From positions 7,812,001 through 7,876,000 of the forward strand of contig CM069439.1 of assembly GCA_035610365.1 (NCBI GenBank): a stretch of 64,000 nt of DNA, given 5' to 3'. Source of the DNA: Aquatica leii. Its lineage: Eukaryota > Arthropoda > Insecta > Coleoptera > Lampyridae. The notes under the pieces were generated by a model. The model did not search any database and was not told the DNA's origin. It saw nothing but the letters and a program-made list of their open reading frames with translations. This document shows, one piece after another, positions 59,601 through 64,000 of the stretch (within the stretch, counting starts at the first letter, position 1; each line of letters starts with the position of its first letter). The position numbers were made by a program, and so were the translations under genes.

Positions 59601-62187
59601 CAATTAAGAAGTTGTAAAAAAATACAATTCGATACGGATTTAGTCTGAGTTTTTATAAAAGACTTCAAACAAACTGATTGAAACGCACCATTTTCTTGTT
59701 TACGTCTACTCAATCTTTTTTTTACAATATCCTTCGTGAACGTATAATGCTTAATTATTCAAAAGAGATTTTTAAAGAAAAATCTCCAAGTTATATACTG
59801 AAAAATTGTGTTTAGTGGTACATATAGAGTATGTATCTGTGCATACAACCCTTTCGTTATAATCATAATATGCCAGATACATAATACTGCGTTATAACAT
59901 CATACCTAACAATTAAGTTTATATTTATATACTATGTCAACAAAATTTATCCATTTCAGGATTCAGACCAGGATAGTTCGAAGAGTAGAAGACTAGTAGA
60001 AGAATGTAAGAAAGAAAAGCTATGCAGAAGGCAAACTTGTATAGTACAAAACAGTTTCTTTAGACCCTCATCTTAAGAACATTTACCAAAAAAGACATTC
60101 TGTATTTACTAGAAATAGAAAAACGTTTATTTAACCGACCACCTTGGAGCTTCTAAAATAACAAAAAATTAACTTATTAAATGGAGAGTAAACTTATATA
60201 TTGATAATTATTTTCTTCTTAAAAATTTTAACAATAAAATCAATAAATACGTAGGCAATTACGAAGTTGTAAAAATACAATTCTAAAGTCTTTTTGTAAA
60301 GCGAATTCGATATTGAAACGCGCAATTTTCTTATTTACGTCTTCTAAAACGTTTTTTTACAATAAATTTATTTATGAACGTTAAATGCTTTAAAGATGAT
60401 TACGTAGTTTTAATGAAAAATCCCCACGTGTACAAAATTTAAACAAGTTACAACTTTAAAGTGTAACATTTTTAAAAATCACAATTAATTCGCAATAGCC
60501 AAATTCAGTAGTGAAGCATGCAAATGCCACTTCACAAATTTTTGGTACTTCGCCATTACTTCAAACTAAACAACAAAGTTTTTTTATGAACCATGTCAAA
60601 AAACACCTTAGTTCTGGTTTTAAAGAAACAACCATACTGAAGTGATATAATATTTCAAGACAGATATTTTGAAGAACAAATTTGTAAAGTCGCCCAGAAA
60701 AATTTCACCCAGTTGCACAATATAAGATGAATTAAGGCAAAACCTTGTTTATGTAAACCATTTTAGAGCTCCAAAAGTAAACATCTGAGAGACTAAGAAT
60801 TAATTTAGTAAAAATCAGAAAAAAAGCAGCAAAATTTCTGTAGGCAAATTGAGTTACATACGAAACACTTGACGAATACAAATTTCATCCAAACAAAAAC
60901 AAGTGTGTCTGCTGTCCCAAAGACAAACTCGTTCCATTTCCCATCAAACATTGCTCAGTCTTTCAAGCCATGACCTGATCCCTCGCCTGTTGAAACACAG
61001 ACAAGTCATTTACTAGCTGAGATAATCATTCTCAATACTTAAATAAAAAATATATTTGGTTTTTGAAGACATAAAACCAGACAATTTTCGAAGTTGAGCT
61101 CAATAAAAACATCTTTATACTAGATTTTAGTCTTAATTGAATCTACATGTTTCTTTTATAACTAAAACAGATTTAGACTTTTATTGGCAAAGGTAAATTT
61201 GTTTACACTGATGACATATGAATTAACGACGAAATGTAGATAAATATAACAAGAAAACAAAGTACAACTGCAAAAAAAAACTAATAGAAAATAGATAGAT
61301 GGCGCCAAATAAACGCCGTCTAACATATTCTGTATAATAGACTGTTATTTCGGTAATTTAGAAAAAAAAAACAAAATCAAGACATATTCACGTTCTCACA
61401 AGTAAACAAAACAACTGACTAAATTTAAACGCAACCAATGAATAAAATCATAAAAACATACAATAAGGCTTTATTAGTGTTGAAAGCACTGAATAGGGGT
61501 AATGTGTATATTTTTTAATTCAGGTGGTTGCTCACAATGATAAATTGCTCGTAATTTACCAATTACGTTTTTCTCTACAGAATAATTAAGGTCTTGATGA
61601 GCATTTGTATTAGGATTATATTCCGAAAATTAAACTATTTGAAAACTTACCCTCTGAGATAATTTTTTTAAAGAATACACCGGAATTTACTTGTAATTCC
61701 TTCATCGAAAAGTAAGCAACTAAAGGAATATTTGTGTAAAGGTATTATTTAAAAGGTATTTTCCATTATTTTTTTACTGTTTAATAATCCTTTCAAAATA
61801 TTAATTTTCCTTTATACTTTCAAGGTTGCAAGACATTTGTAAATGTTCTTTTGATTATATGGGATTGTTTACTTGTGACAGGTGAAAATATCGTTGATAT
61901 CAATTGGCACATTTAAAGCTTATCCAAAAATATAAAGATGCATCTTATCTGTCTGAAACAACTACGAACATAAATGCTATAAAAGAAAATTCACCTGGTA
62001 CGTAACCTTCGGCTCCGGTTCTTCTATTGTAAGCAAAAAGCCATCCCTTACGATGAGTAGAACTCTCCGAGAATGGTGATTGAACACGTACTTGAAAAAC
62101 ATCATCTTTTTGAAATTCAAGAGTTTGATTGTCATTGGTAGATGGTGTCGAGTTGAGAAGTGCCTTGTAAAGTGCATAGTCCCCCAT
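11184..62187 (-). CDS. PI3-kinase regulatory subunit, p85 type, with SAM and two C1 domains
   Basis: Eleven minus-strand exons: 62187-61995, 52949-52875, 52823-52776, 51852-51749, 22018-21884, 21210-20988, 20937-20783, 16012-15757, 15707-15500, 15451-14540 and 11676-11184. All junctions are GT-AG with matching phases. The joined frame is 2,802 nt, giving 933 residues. Domains: SH3 about 4-65; C1a 74-124; SAM about 141-207; C1b 228-277; RhoGAP-like about 300-490; PxxPxR 499-504; nSH2 529-625 (FLVR Arg554); iSH2 coiled coil about 626-790; cSH2 815 to about 920 (FLVR Arg840). nSH2 and cSH2 are close to p85alpha ([29 protein letters not shown]). By family knowledge it stabilises and inhibits p110 through iSH2 and docks on phospho-YxxM at the membrane. 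Human p85alpha is 724 residues; the extra length is mostly SAM and C1. A small exon after SH3 may be missing from my model. Confidence 0.85.
12780..13400 (+). pseudogene. Tc1/mariner-like transposase relic
   Basis: Plus-strand fragments, in several frames, read LVQELNENDLDRRLEFCKKM, then an EATFYLDGIVNRK block, then TSKRYLECLRDRLVPAL, then ISDLTPSTSSYGDI. They follow the order of insect Tc1/mariner-like transposases (DEATF-NG-VNR, then EWPARSPDLTPCDFFLWG). Stops and frameshifts are frequent. It lies in the 2.9 kb last intron of the PI3K gene, antisense to it. Confidence 0.72.
13190..13249. repeat. 30-bp tandem duplication
   Basis: Two adjacent 30-base copies (13190-13219, 13220-13249) with about two differences, inside the transposase relic. 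Near identity means the duplication is recent compared with decay of the relic. Confidence 0.85.
13400..14539. other. Intron remainder, nothing recognised
   Basis: AT-rich sequence between the transposase relic and the donor of the nSH2 exon. Likely older transposon sequence, but no protein could be identified on either strand. Confidence 0.4.
14540..15451 (-). CDS. PI3K subunit exon 10: nSH2 and iSH2
   Basis: Residues 466-769. It contains the RhoGAP end (IIQVVYNTQAHNRIVELL) and a proline motif PAIPPRK (class II PxxPxR, 499-504). The nSH2 follows, with [27 protein letters not shown] (Arg554 contacts phosphate), and YTLTLRKGG and YGFTEPYTF blocks. After it comes a long charged coiled coil beginning near ENIEKLTANLIEVH. 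That is the iSH2, which holds the p110 adaptor-binding domain. The donor GTTAGT follows CAAAG. Confidence 0.93.
15500..15707 (-). CDS. PI3K subunit exon 9: RhoGAP-like domain, second half
   Basis: Too interrupted to appear as a long start-to-stop ORF, but fully open between TTTTTTAG and GTAAGT. It reads VRNDDQCSALLGRLVQEIPE, then HHRSTLSYLMSHF and a block ending ILLRPPWERI. It corresponds to p85 [21 protein letters not shown] onward. The flanking introns are 49 and 48 bp. Confidence 0.85.
15757..16012 (-). CDS. PI3K subunit exon 8: RhoGAP-like domain, first half
   Basis: Starts VTKCAQELETRAKN and includes LELYSMYCAAPSAEQVNEL and VLKKFLRELPDPIIPVQWYD. It aligns with p85alpha GLECSTLYRTQSS and FKRYLLDLPNPVIP. 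Cys336 occupies the place of the Arg in LYRTQ, so the GAP arginine finger is absent. The domain probably binds small GTPases or serves structurally. Confidence 0.85.
16250..16700 (-). pseudogene. Mariner transposase C-terminal relic
   Basis: Minus strand: VHYSKLLPLNQTINSEKYY, then, in a shifted frame, a VRPHMLIS block and KLLESDWDVLPHP. These match the mariner/SETMAR order: YELL-PGKTINSD-Y, HHDNARPH, then KL-ELGW-VL-HPPYS. The catalytic third-Asp region is lost. It lies in the 4.8 kb PI3K intron, in the gene's own orientation. Confidence 0.75.
17200..17650. repeat. Minisatellite-like AT-rich repeat
   Basis: Variants of ACGAATAAATTTTTATT, often followed by TATTATTTGGAATC-like words, recur about every 60-90 bases (near 17250, 17430, 17515, 17555 and 17610). 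Diverged copies, intronic. Confidence 0.5.
17800..20150. repeat. Degenerate satellite-like array, about 2.3 kb
   Basis: Ordered words recur at least nine times: an ACAGTAGATTTCTTGG/TCGTTTTCATTGTGTCTAAAC-type block split across variants (near 18155, 18401, 18555, 18745, 18995, 19222, 19492, 19598, 19741). Each is usually followed by AAATAT-TATTAAATAT-AAACTACC, CAAAGACA and GATGAAGAGAGAAGGGATTCC-type words. Spacing is 100-270 bases, so units are unequal and decayed. No ORF of note. It fills half of the PI3K intron between exons 7 and 8. Confidence 0.7.
20783..20937 (-). CDS. PI3K subunit exon 7: end of C1b, entry to RhoGAP-like domain
   Basis: Completes C1b as Cys261-x4-His266-x2-Cys269-x7-Cys277 (DCGLVAHRTCAATGLPVC). 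It then reads FGHGLCLQFNF and ADMPAPPV, which aligns with the start of the p85 BH/RhoGAP region (FAPPDIAPPLL). The donor is GTAAGT in phase 0. Confidence 0.83.
20988..21210 (-). CDS. PI3K subunit exon 6: end of SAM, start of C1b
   Basis: Residues 186-259. NMGIKDEFHQRAILSCVSEL closes the SAM domain. After a polar linker the second C1 begins: His228-x12-Cys241-x2-Cys244-x13-Cys258, with a GLLHQGFVC segment. The donor GTAATT follows CCAAG (phase 1), and a 50-bp intron separates it from exon 7. Confidence 0.83.
21884..22018 (-). CDS. PI3K subunit exon 5: SAM domain, first part
   Basis: A phase 0-0 exon of 45 codons: PISEWSSSNVVEWMAALNL, then YPYADVFRCKDIKGSDLVHL, ending DKEKLM. W-x4-V-WM--L-L--Y---F----I-G--L--L is the SAM pattern, completed by the next exon (NMGIKDEFHQRAIL). 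SAM domains mediate self-association or pairing with other SAM proteins. Not part of vertebrate p85. Confidence 0.82.
22440..23140 (-). promoter_or_regulatory. CpG-rich block upstream of the SAM exon, candidate internal promoter
   Basis: In strongly AT-rich surroundings this stretch is rich in CG dinucleotides. It carries a minus-strand CCAAT box (GACCAATGG near 22610-22600), a second G+C-rich patch near 22920-22960, and a short CGACGAAAAAAGTCGTC-like inverted repeat near 22820-22840. It lies 0.4-1.1 kb upstream of exon 5. It could start a transcript lacking SH3 and C1a; the first in-frame Met codons would then be inside the SAM exons. No splice donor was fixed. Confidence 0.35.
23140..23880. 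other. Intron sequence, nothing recognised
   Basis: AT-rich; short ORFs only. No domain or repeat signal seen. Confidence 0.4.
23890..24430 (-). pseudogene. LINE reverse transcriptase fragment
   Basis: Minus strand: LEEQDDFRPRRSWIDNLFV (near 24345-24290), then LIFIDLKKPYDNVPLRKLWE (motif A, near 24255-24195), then after decayed sequence TKFADDRVVLAEDFHDV (motif C, near 24065-24015). The wording is that of RTE/CR1-related endonuclease-reverse transcriptases, unlike the purine-rich LINE at the window start. Multiple stops. Confidence 0.72.
24720..25137. repeat. Diverged direct repeat, copy 1
   Basis: Shares with 26190-26612, in the same order, GTAGTAAAAT-TT, GTCACAAAACGA/ATTACAAAACGA, CTATA-AATGTT-TGTGTAAC, CA-AATAAAA-CTAAA, ATAGAGTACGTG-AACT, AAAATGCTGAAA-GCAC and ATTACTGATTAGAAATT. 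Non-coding; may be copies of a mobile or segmental unit. Confidence 0.65.
26190..26612. repeat. Diverged direct repeat, copy 2
   Basis: Partner of 24720-25137, about 1.45 kb away. Alignment is strongest over the last 120 bases, ending in TTACTGATTAGAAATT. Confidence 0.65.
26613..28559. other. Intron sequence, nothing recognised
   Basis: AT-rich. No conserved protein, RNA or clear repeat was identified on either strand. Confidence 0.4.
28560..29510 (+). pseudogene. Cluster of unrecognised ORFs, possibly one frameshifted gene
   Basis: Three plus-strand frames follow closely: 28591-28866 (91 codons, open further upstream), about 28885-29192 (ATG at 28944) and 29176-29508 (110 codons). The text is rich in Lys, Asn, Leu and Phe, with few low-complexity runs (FRFVLCAHLAMKQTHTSDF, then TRHLTYYFAKEPLKFLYY; later NLILDLMRRPRKRKIVSIN). 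The frame changes 1-3-1 and short overlaps look like one coding sequence broken by indels. I recognise no family. Its location in a transposon-rich intron suggests a mobile-element or viral relic, but that is inference. Confidence 0.35.
29920..31330 (+). pseudogene. Tigger/pogo-like transposase relic
   Basis: Begins with MTSKRK, then, after a frame change, LSIKEKIEIIKSLETG and ALTGLSKK, the pogo HTH start. Further on come EAVEPFQNVMRNKIAEIQL-type text, then QIYNADESGLF (first catalytic Asp region), a LPSQKTLSHQ block, GREMSKERITFMSCC, KMGLFAVGKSQKPRSF, then ALLILENALGHPED (second Asp of DNAPSHP lost: ENALGHP) and WEDVRPERIQKS. The order matches Tigger/jerky transposases. Stops, shifts and an internal loss around 30680-30760 leave it non-functional. 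Confidence 0.85.
31990..32099. repeat. Perfect 22-bp inverted repeat around a U-rich loop
   Basis: 31990-32011 and 32078-32099 are exact reverse complements (arm begins AGTAACACTATTAGATTC), with 66 bases between them. The right arm is part of an unrecognised minus-strand coding remnant. Confidence 0.9.
32048..32420 (-). pseudogene. Unrecognised coding remnant
   Basis: Minus strand: an upstream frame reads LRKNEQLELWDAISGLSQVD and YISRQVKDDLYRSG. After one frame change it continues RRAPSSSKFRIFGIKDRLLR, CRVAAVKDLDFLTETDWF and RKMQDVLKGMLVSS. Codon content is unlike the AT-rich background. It reads like a charged, helical protein. I cannot name the family; a mobile-element origin is likely given the setting. 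Confidence 0.4.
32430..41190. other. Long intron stretch, no gene recognised
   Basis: AT-rich intron DNA. Short ORFs at 36456-37054, 37897-38100 and on both strands at 38255-38744 carry no recognised domain. The 37880-38740 part has a more balanced composition and could be old mobile-element sequence. No tRNA, clear repeat array or exon-like block flanked by good splice sites was seen. Confidence 0.4.
41200..41540 (+). pseudogene. Mariner transposase N-terminal relic
   Basis: Plus strand reads CINRLRSAFGNELPSNATFH, then NWFAKFKYRRVSCNYESREG, RPCSAV, then after a stop IVLVRTMI. It matches the mariner/SETMAR HTH region (W-F-RFR-G----E-E-R-GRP). Only the DNA-binding part survives. Confidence 0.75.
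41552..41620 (+). mobile_element. hAT-type terminal fragment
   Basis: CAGTGTTTCCCAAACTGTG at 41552-41570 is the usual start of hAT (Charlie-like) elements. It is followed by a GTACG-rich segment (ATACGCGACATCGTAC, GGTGGTACGC). I did not find the opposite terminus, so this is a solo end next to the mariner relic. Confidence 0.5.
41630..51748. other. Long intron stretch, no gene recognised
   Basis: AT-rich. A weak repeat (CTGTTGCATCAGC-AAAATCAATA and following words) occurs near 45061-45180 and again near 45341-45450. ORFs such as 42368-42601 and 49833-50045 have no recognised domain. No exon-like block was identified. Confidence 0.4.
51749..51852 (-). CDS. PI3K subunit exon 4: end of C1a
   Basis: Begins after TTTGTTCTCCAG and completes the finger: Cys107-x4-His112-x2-Cys115-x8-Cys124 (DCHACFHKICVRF). 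It continues through QKNNEVLTTATLDQDK to a GTGAGT donor in phase 0. The same bases are also the 3' end of the alternative first exon, which reads through this acceptor in frame. Confidence 0.8.
51749..52249 (-). CDS. Alternative first coding exon of the PI3K subunit
   Basis: A 501-nt uninterrupted frame starts MSFQEVCEPQDANS at 52249 and runs in the same frame through the exon-4 acceptor to DQDK and its donor. It encodes 133 new residues, then the shared 34. It is much richer in G and C than its surroundings and has a TATA box about 75 bases upstream of the ATG. The isoform would be about 960 residues, without SH3 and without the first half of C1a. The replacement is Cys-rich just before DCHACFHK (CSCQMSCCCMCGSLC), though the pyrimidine tract of the acceptor alone would also give Cys/Ser/Leu codons. 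A second possibility is a donor GTATAAGT after CGGG at 52096 (phase 1, compatible with exon 4), which would leave only 51 unique residues. Confidence 0.6.
52324..52331 (-). promoter_or_regulatory. TATA box for the alternative first exon
   Basis: TATATAAA on the minus strand, followed by G+C-rich DNA (GTCGCGCTGGAGCTCGAGC). The spacing predicts transcription starting near 52300, about 50 bases before the MSFQEV start codon. CpG-rich sequence extends upstream to about 52700, unlike the AT-rich introns around it. Confidence 0.55.
52776..52823 (-). CDS. PI3K subunit exon 3 (48 nt): middle of C1a
   Basis: Encodes KDYVWGCGKVGVQCR between TTTTGTAG and GTAAGT. The typical C1 middle is DFIWGxGKQGxQC. 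Here the conserved Gln that shapes the diacylglycerol-binding loops is Val100. Cys104 is the next zinc ligand after 13 residues, the usual spacing. The exon ends in phase 1 and fits the acceptor at 51852. Confidence 0.75.
52875..52949 (-). CDS. PI3K subunit exon 2: first part of C1a
   Basis: A 75-nt exon between TTTTTAG and GTATGT. Residues 65-90 read APELRTRNSHRLSDV, then YFVTPILCIHC, giving the opening His74-x12-Cys87-x2-Cys90 of a C1 zinc finger. The Cys90 codon is split by a 51-bp intron. Confidence 0.75.
52950..54450. other. Intron 1 part, nothing recognised
   Basis: AT-rich. A plus-strand ORF at 53015-53326 is low-complexity and Lys/Asn rich. No domain. Confidence 0.4.
54460..54930 (-). 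pseudogene. LINE ORF2 C-terminal fragment
   Basis: Minus strand: FEIWVLYVQHLKQLKKLQHK, HLRQLMGVRWYHKISNDKIL and IRWVGDITRNEHNWLPKYIL. This is the post-RT region of RTE/CR1-related LINEs (LR-LLGIRW-DKI-N-EVL, IRWLGHV-RM---RLPK). After a stop the text becomes KRGRQCKRYKNQFHETL in a shifted frame, the usual GRP-KRW-D--K-TL block. It may belong to the same family as the RT fragment at 24 kb. Confidence 0.75.
54931..58005. other. Intron 1 part, nothing recognised
   Basis: AT-rich; scattered short ORFs (55394-56070) without domains. No small SH3-completing exon with phase 1-1 junctions was recognised here. Confidence 0.35.
58006..58570 (+). repeat. Local duplication unit, copy 1
   Basis: 58006-58186 matches 58978-59187, starting CGTCCATCTT-GAATCTG and ending TTGCTAGYGTCTGT. 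58523-58563 matches 59403-59445 (CCCAGCACAGC-AAAGAAAGCC). The middle does not align, so one copy has an insertion or deletion. Confidence 0.75.
58690..58930 (+). pseudogene. LINE RNase H / C-terminal fragment
   Basis: Plus strand: LSSISRQKLRKFTRLITEHC, ALKNIFIKWDCKVDLYADET, then PQHLSPVLLPNYKDLR. This follows the tail of insect LINE ORF2 proteins (LSR--LR-LT-LLTGHC-L---L-KMG, C--C-EEEETPEHLLC-CPAL), with the Cys pairs mostly lost. It sits between the two copies of the local duplication. Confidence 0.6.
58970..59450 (+). repeat. Local duplication unit, copy 2
   Basis: Partner of 58006-58570, about 0.9-1.0 kb downstream, about 80-85% alike by eye over the matched parts. Confidence 0.75.
59526..59790. 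repeat. Diverged tandem copy A
   Basis: Aligns with 60181-60424: AATAAA-TACTTAGGCAATTA/TACGTAGGCAATTA, GAAGTTGTAAAAA-TACAATTC, GAAACGC-C-ATTTTCTT-TTTACGTCT, TTTTTTTACAATA and GAACGT-AATGCTT. Non-coding. Confidence 0.7.
60181..60424. repeat. Diverged tandem copy B
   Basis: Second copy of the unit at 59526-59790, offset about 650 bases. Together with the neighbouring 1-kb duplication it shows that 58.0-60.4 kb grew by local duplication. Confidence 0.7.
61297..61307 (+). promoter_or_regulatory. AGATGGCGCCA motif (CTCF-like), downstream copy
   Basis: The 11-mer AGATGGCGCCA fits the core of the Drosophila CTCF site (AGRKGGCGC). It lies about 0.7 kb downstream of the SH3 exon in transcription direction, inside intron 1. 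An identical copy in the same orientation is at 62684-62694. Confidence 0.35.
61995..62187 (-). CDS. PI3K subunit exon 1: SH3 domain
   Basis: Reads MGDYALYKALLNS through KGWLFAYNRRTGAEGYVP. The GWL-YN-TG-GY-P wording matches the p85 SH3 (GWLNGYNETTGERGDFPG). The donor is GTGAAT after CCAG (phase 1), which pairs with the phase-1 acceptor at 52949. Direct joining removes the usual last SH3 strand. The ATG at 62187 has a purine-free context (TTGCG before ATG), and a possible acceptor (CTGTAG) lies 6 bases upstream, so an untranslated exon may precede it. Confidence 0.72.
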
Positions 62188-64000
62188 CGCAACCTACAGT
62201 CACAACCCTACGCAGCACCTGAGTATTACAAAAACATGTCTTCCTCATCACTACATCAACACCCGCTGCTTCACAAACACCACAGTCAGAATGTGAAGCG
62301 GTTACATTCATCGCAAACTTATATTATGTGTATAATTTGCATAACGTCCATTCATCCATTTTCTGTTGTTTAAGATCCACTTCTCTTATTTTTTGTATAT
62401 TACTAAGTATAACTCCAACTGAACTAATACATAAATATTACAAACTTAACCACTCCTGCAAAGTGTATTTATGTAAAGTATTTAAATTAGGTGAATGTAC
62501 GTTGGTAAACACTGCACTTTAAACAATACAAAACGGTCACTAGTTAATAGTTGTGCATTTATAATTACGTCAAAAGCAATTAGTGATACAAAGGCACAAC
62601 TAACTCGACAATGGCGTCAATCTCATCGCCATTACAAAACGTCAAAAACAAATCTGCACGCACGAGTATATAGCGTTTTTGTTAGATGGCGCCACGTTAT
62701 ACAATGAGTTCTGAATACGAAAAACCCCACAGAGATGCCCATAAATAACGAAGTATAAATAATTAATGAACTAAACCGGGTGACTGATTGACGACAACTG
62801 CATGTGACATTGTTCGGTCGTTTTTAAAATGTTATAAATTACTTAAATCACCATTTCTGCACTTACCAATTATCCACCTCTATTGTCCATATTTTTTATC
62901 TTAATTCTTTGGAAACAATTTGAAGGATTTCTTTATTTTCTGTTAAATACATTGTACGAAAAAGTTTCTTAAGCAATAAATCTTCTTTTAAAAAGCATTT
63001 TCAAAAACAATTTAAAATAAAATCGTATACAGAAACAAACTCATAAATAGTAAATTACGTGACGATGTCCAAATTAGACAATTTATCTCAGGAGTAACCT
63101 TGATAAAATCTAATATATATTCATCAAAAGCCGCTTGTTTGTACTCAAATATGAAACAGCTTATTATTTTTCGTGAAAAATAAGTTCAAAATAAAACTAC
63201 TAAATAATCATAAAATAATTAATGTAAACCGCAATATCGTTAGATGATTATATTGAAGATAAACAAGGCTTTATAGCATCTATAATAAATATAATGATTT
63301 ATTTAATTTCCAATAATCATGTTTCAATTCAGTTCATGTTCACTGCATACGCCTAATGTAGCGCTAGTGGTTTACGATGTAATTTCAACCTCTGCAGATA
63401 TTAGTACCTTTTTTGCTGAAAAGTACCGTCAAAAGCTCATATTATTCTTTAATAACCTTAAAAAACATGCTTGGTATTGTGGTGACATCCATCTCAAGTC
63501 AAACTTAGTAAAAACCAACTATACTCTTTCGACCTTCTCAATAAGAATTCAGTAGTCGACTTTTAAGTATAACGTCATTATGATGTGTCGCTAAGCTAAA
63601 ACAAGAATAACATAGATGTTCCTGATACGTACCTGTTACGTAATATCAAGTTATACAGCTATGTAATTACAATTTCGGAATAGTACAGAATTACAGCAGT
63701 GGCGTCTTTTCTTCGTGGCTAAAATTTCAGTAAGAAGTTGCTTTTTATTTATTTTTATTGTACCTGCAAAAAGCATTTATTCTCTTTCCGGGAAATTTCT
63801 TGCATCTACTAGCGCATATATTTTAATTTCACGAAGGTCTTTATTTCAATTTAGTCTGTTATTTTTGTATCTCTTTCACAATTAAATCTATGAGGTATAG
63901 ATTCTATGTTCTGATTGGTCCACACAACAATTGAATTCAGCATATTGAAACGTTCGAGAAATTATTCTTAAGTTTGGGAGGCTTTTCGAAGTTGTTATGT
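62188..64000. other. Upstream of the PI3K gene, no gene recognised
   Basis: Presumed 5' UTR, promoter and intergenic DNA. No clear TATA box directly upstream of 62187. A plus-strand ORF at 63319-63555 (78 codons, starts MFQFSSCSLHTPN) has no recognised domain. Confidence 0.4.
62684..62694 (+). promoter_or_regulatory. AGATGGCGCCA motif (CTCF-like), upstream copy
   Basis: Identical to the 61297-61307 motif and about 0.5 kb upstream of the SH3-exon ATG, so the two bracket the first coding exon. I noticed no other copy in this window, but did not count exhaustively. Function is inference. Confidence 0.35.

Noticed and set aside
52900..62000. A further coding exon completing the SH3 domain
   Set aside because: Searched for short minus-strand blocks with phase 1-1 splice sites and SH3-like text; none could be supported.
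61977..62192. Alternative frame starting MRWGTMHF over the SH3 exon
   Set aside because: The other frame gives a clear p85-like SH3 and the correct splice phase; this one is its shadow.
1..64000. CRISPR arrays, bacterial operons, rRNA or tRNA genes
   Set aside because: Spaced repeats here are diverged eukaryotic arrays; no tRNA cloverleaf or rRNA sequence was recognised by eye.

Overview
The window is AT-rich nuclear DNA from an insect (or close arthropod). The evidence is spliceosomal genes with very short introns (48-51 bp) beside very long ones (up to 29.7 kb), and relics of insect-type mobile elements: a purine-rich non-LTR retrotransposon, mariner, Tigger/pogo, hAT and gypsy-like. The order cannot be fixed. 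The PI3K regulatory subunit here keeps SH3 and RhoGAP-like regions, whereas Drosophila Pi3K21B lacks both, so a fly is unlikely.

Two protein-coding genes are supported, both on the minus strand. (1) The 5' end of Utx/KDM6A, a histone H3K27 demethylase. Four coding exons lie at 5071-4482 and encode the start of the TPR region; the gene continues off the left edge. A broken 3.3 kb retrotransposon sits on the opposite strand downstream of exon 4, presumably inside a Utx intron. (2) A complete PI3-kinase regulatory subunit (p85 type) in 11 coding exons from 62187 down to 11184. All splice phases agree, and the joined reading frame is 2,802 nt (933 codons plus stop).

The most notable result is the domain order of this p85: SH3 - C1 - SAM - C1 - RhoGAP-like - proline motif - nSH2 - iSH2 coiled coil - cSH2. 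Vertebrate p85 has no C1 or SAM domain. The RhoGAP-like domain has Cys336 where p85alpha has its arginine-finger-equivalent Arg. A second transcription start, with a good TATA box at 52324-52331, appears to give an isoform lacking SH3 and the first half of C1a. A CpG-rich block at 22.44-23.14 kb may be a third promoter.

Layout: 1-3.3 kb non-LTR element; 3.3-4.1 kb degenerate tandem repeat interrupted by a 173-bp hAT-like MITE; 4.5-5.1 kb Utx exons; 5.1-9.8 kb intergenic, with a compact gypsy-like relic and a near-perfect 80-bp-arm palindrome; 9.8-11.2 kb probable 3' UTR and flank of the PI3K gene; 11.2-22.0 kb SAM to cSH2 exons, with mariner relics and a 2.3 kb degenerate repeat array in introns; 22.0-51.7 kb a 29.7 kb intron with LINE, Tigger, mariner and hAT relics and two unrecognised ORF remnants; 51.7-53.0 kb C1a exons and the alternative first exon; 53.0-62.0 kb a 9.0 kb intron with LINE relics and diverged local duplications; 62.0-62.2 kb SH3 exon; the remainder is upstream sequence with no recognised gene.

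How the genes act: the p85-type subunit would hold and inhibit the p110 catalytic subunit through iSH2 and recruit it to phosphotyrosine (YxxM) sites through its two SH2 domains in insulin/growth-factor signalling. Utx acts in chromatin. Nothing in the sequence links the two beyond adjacency on one strand.
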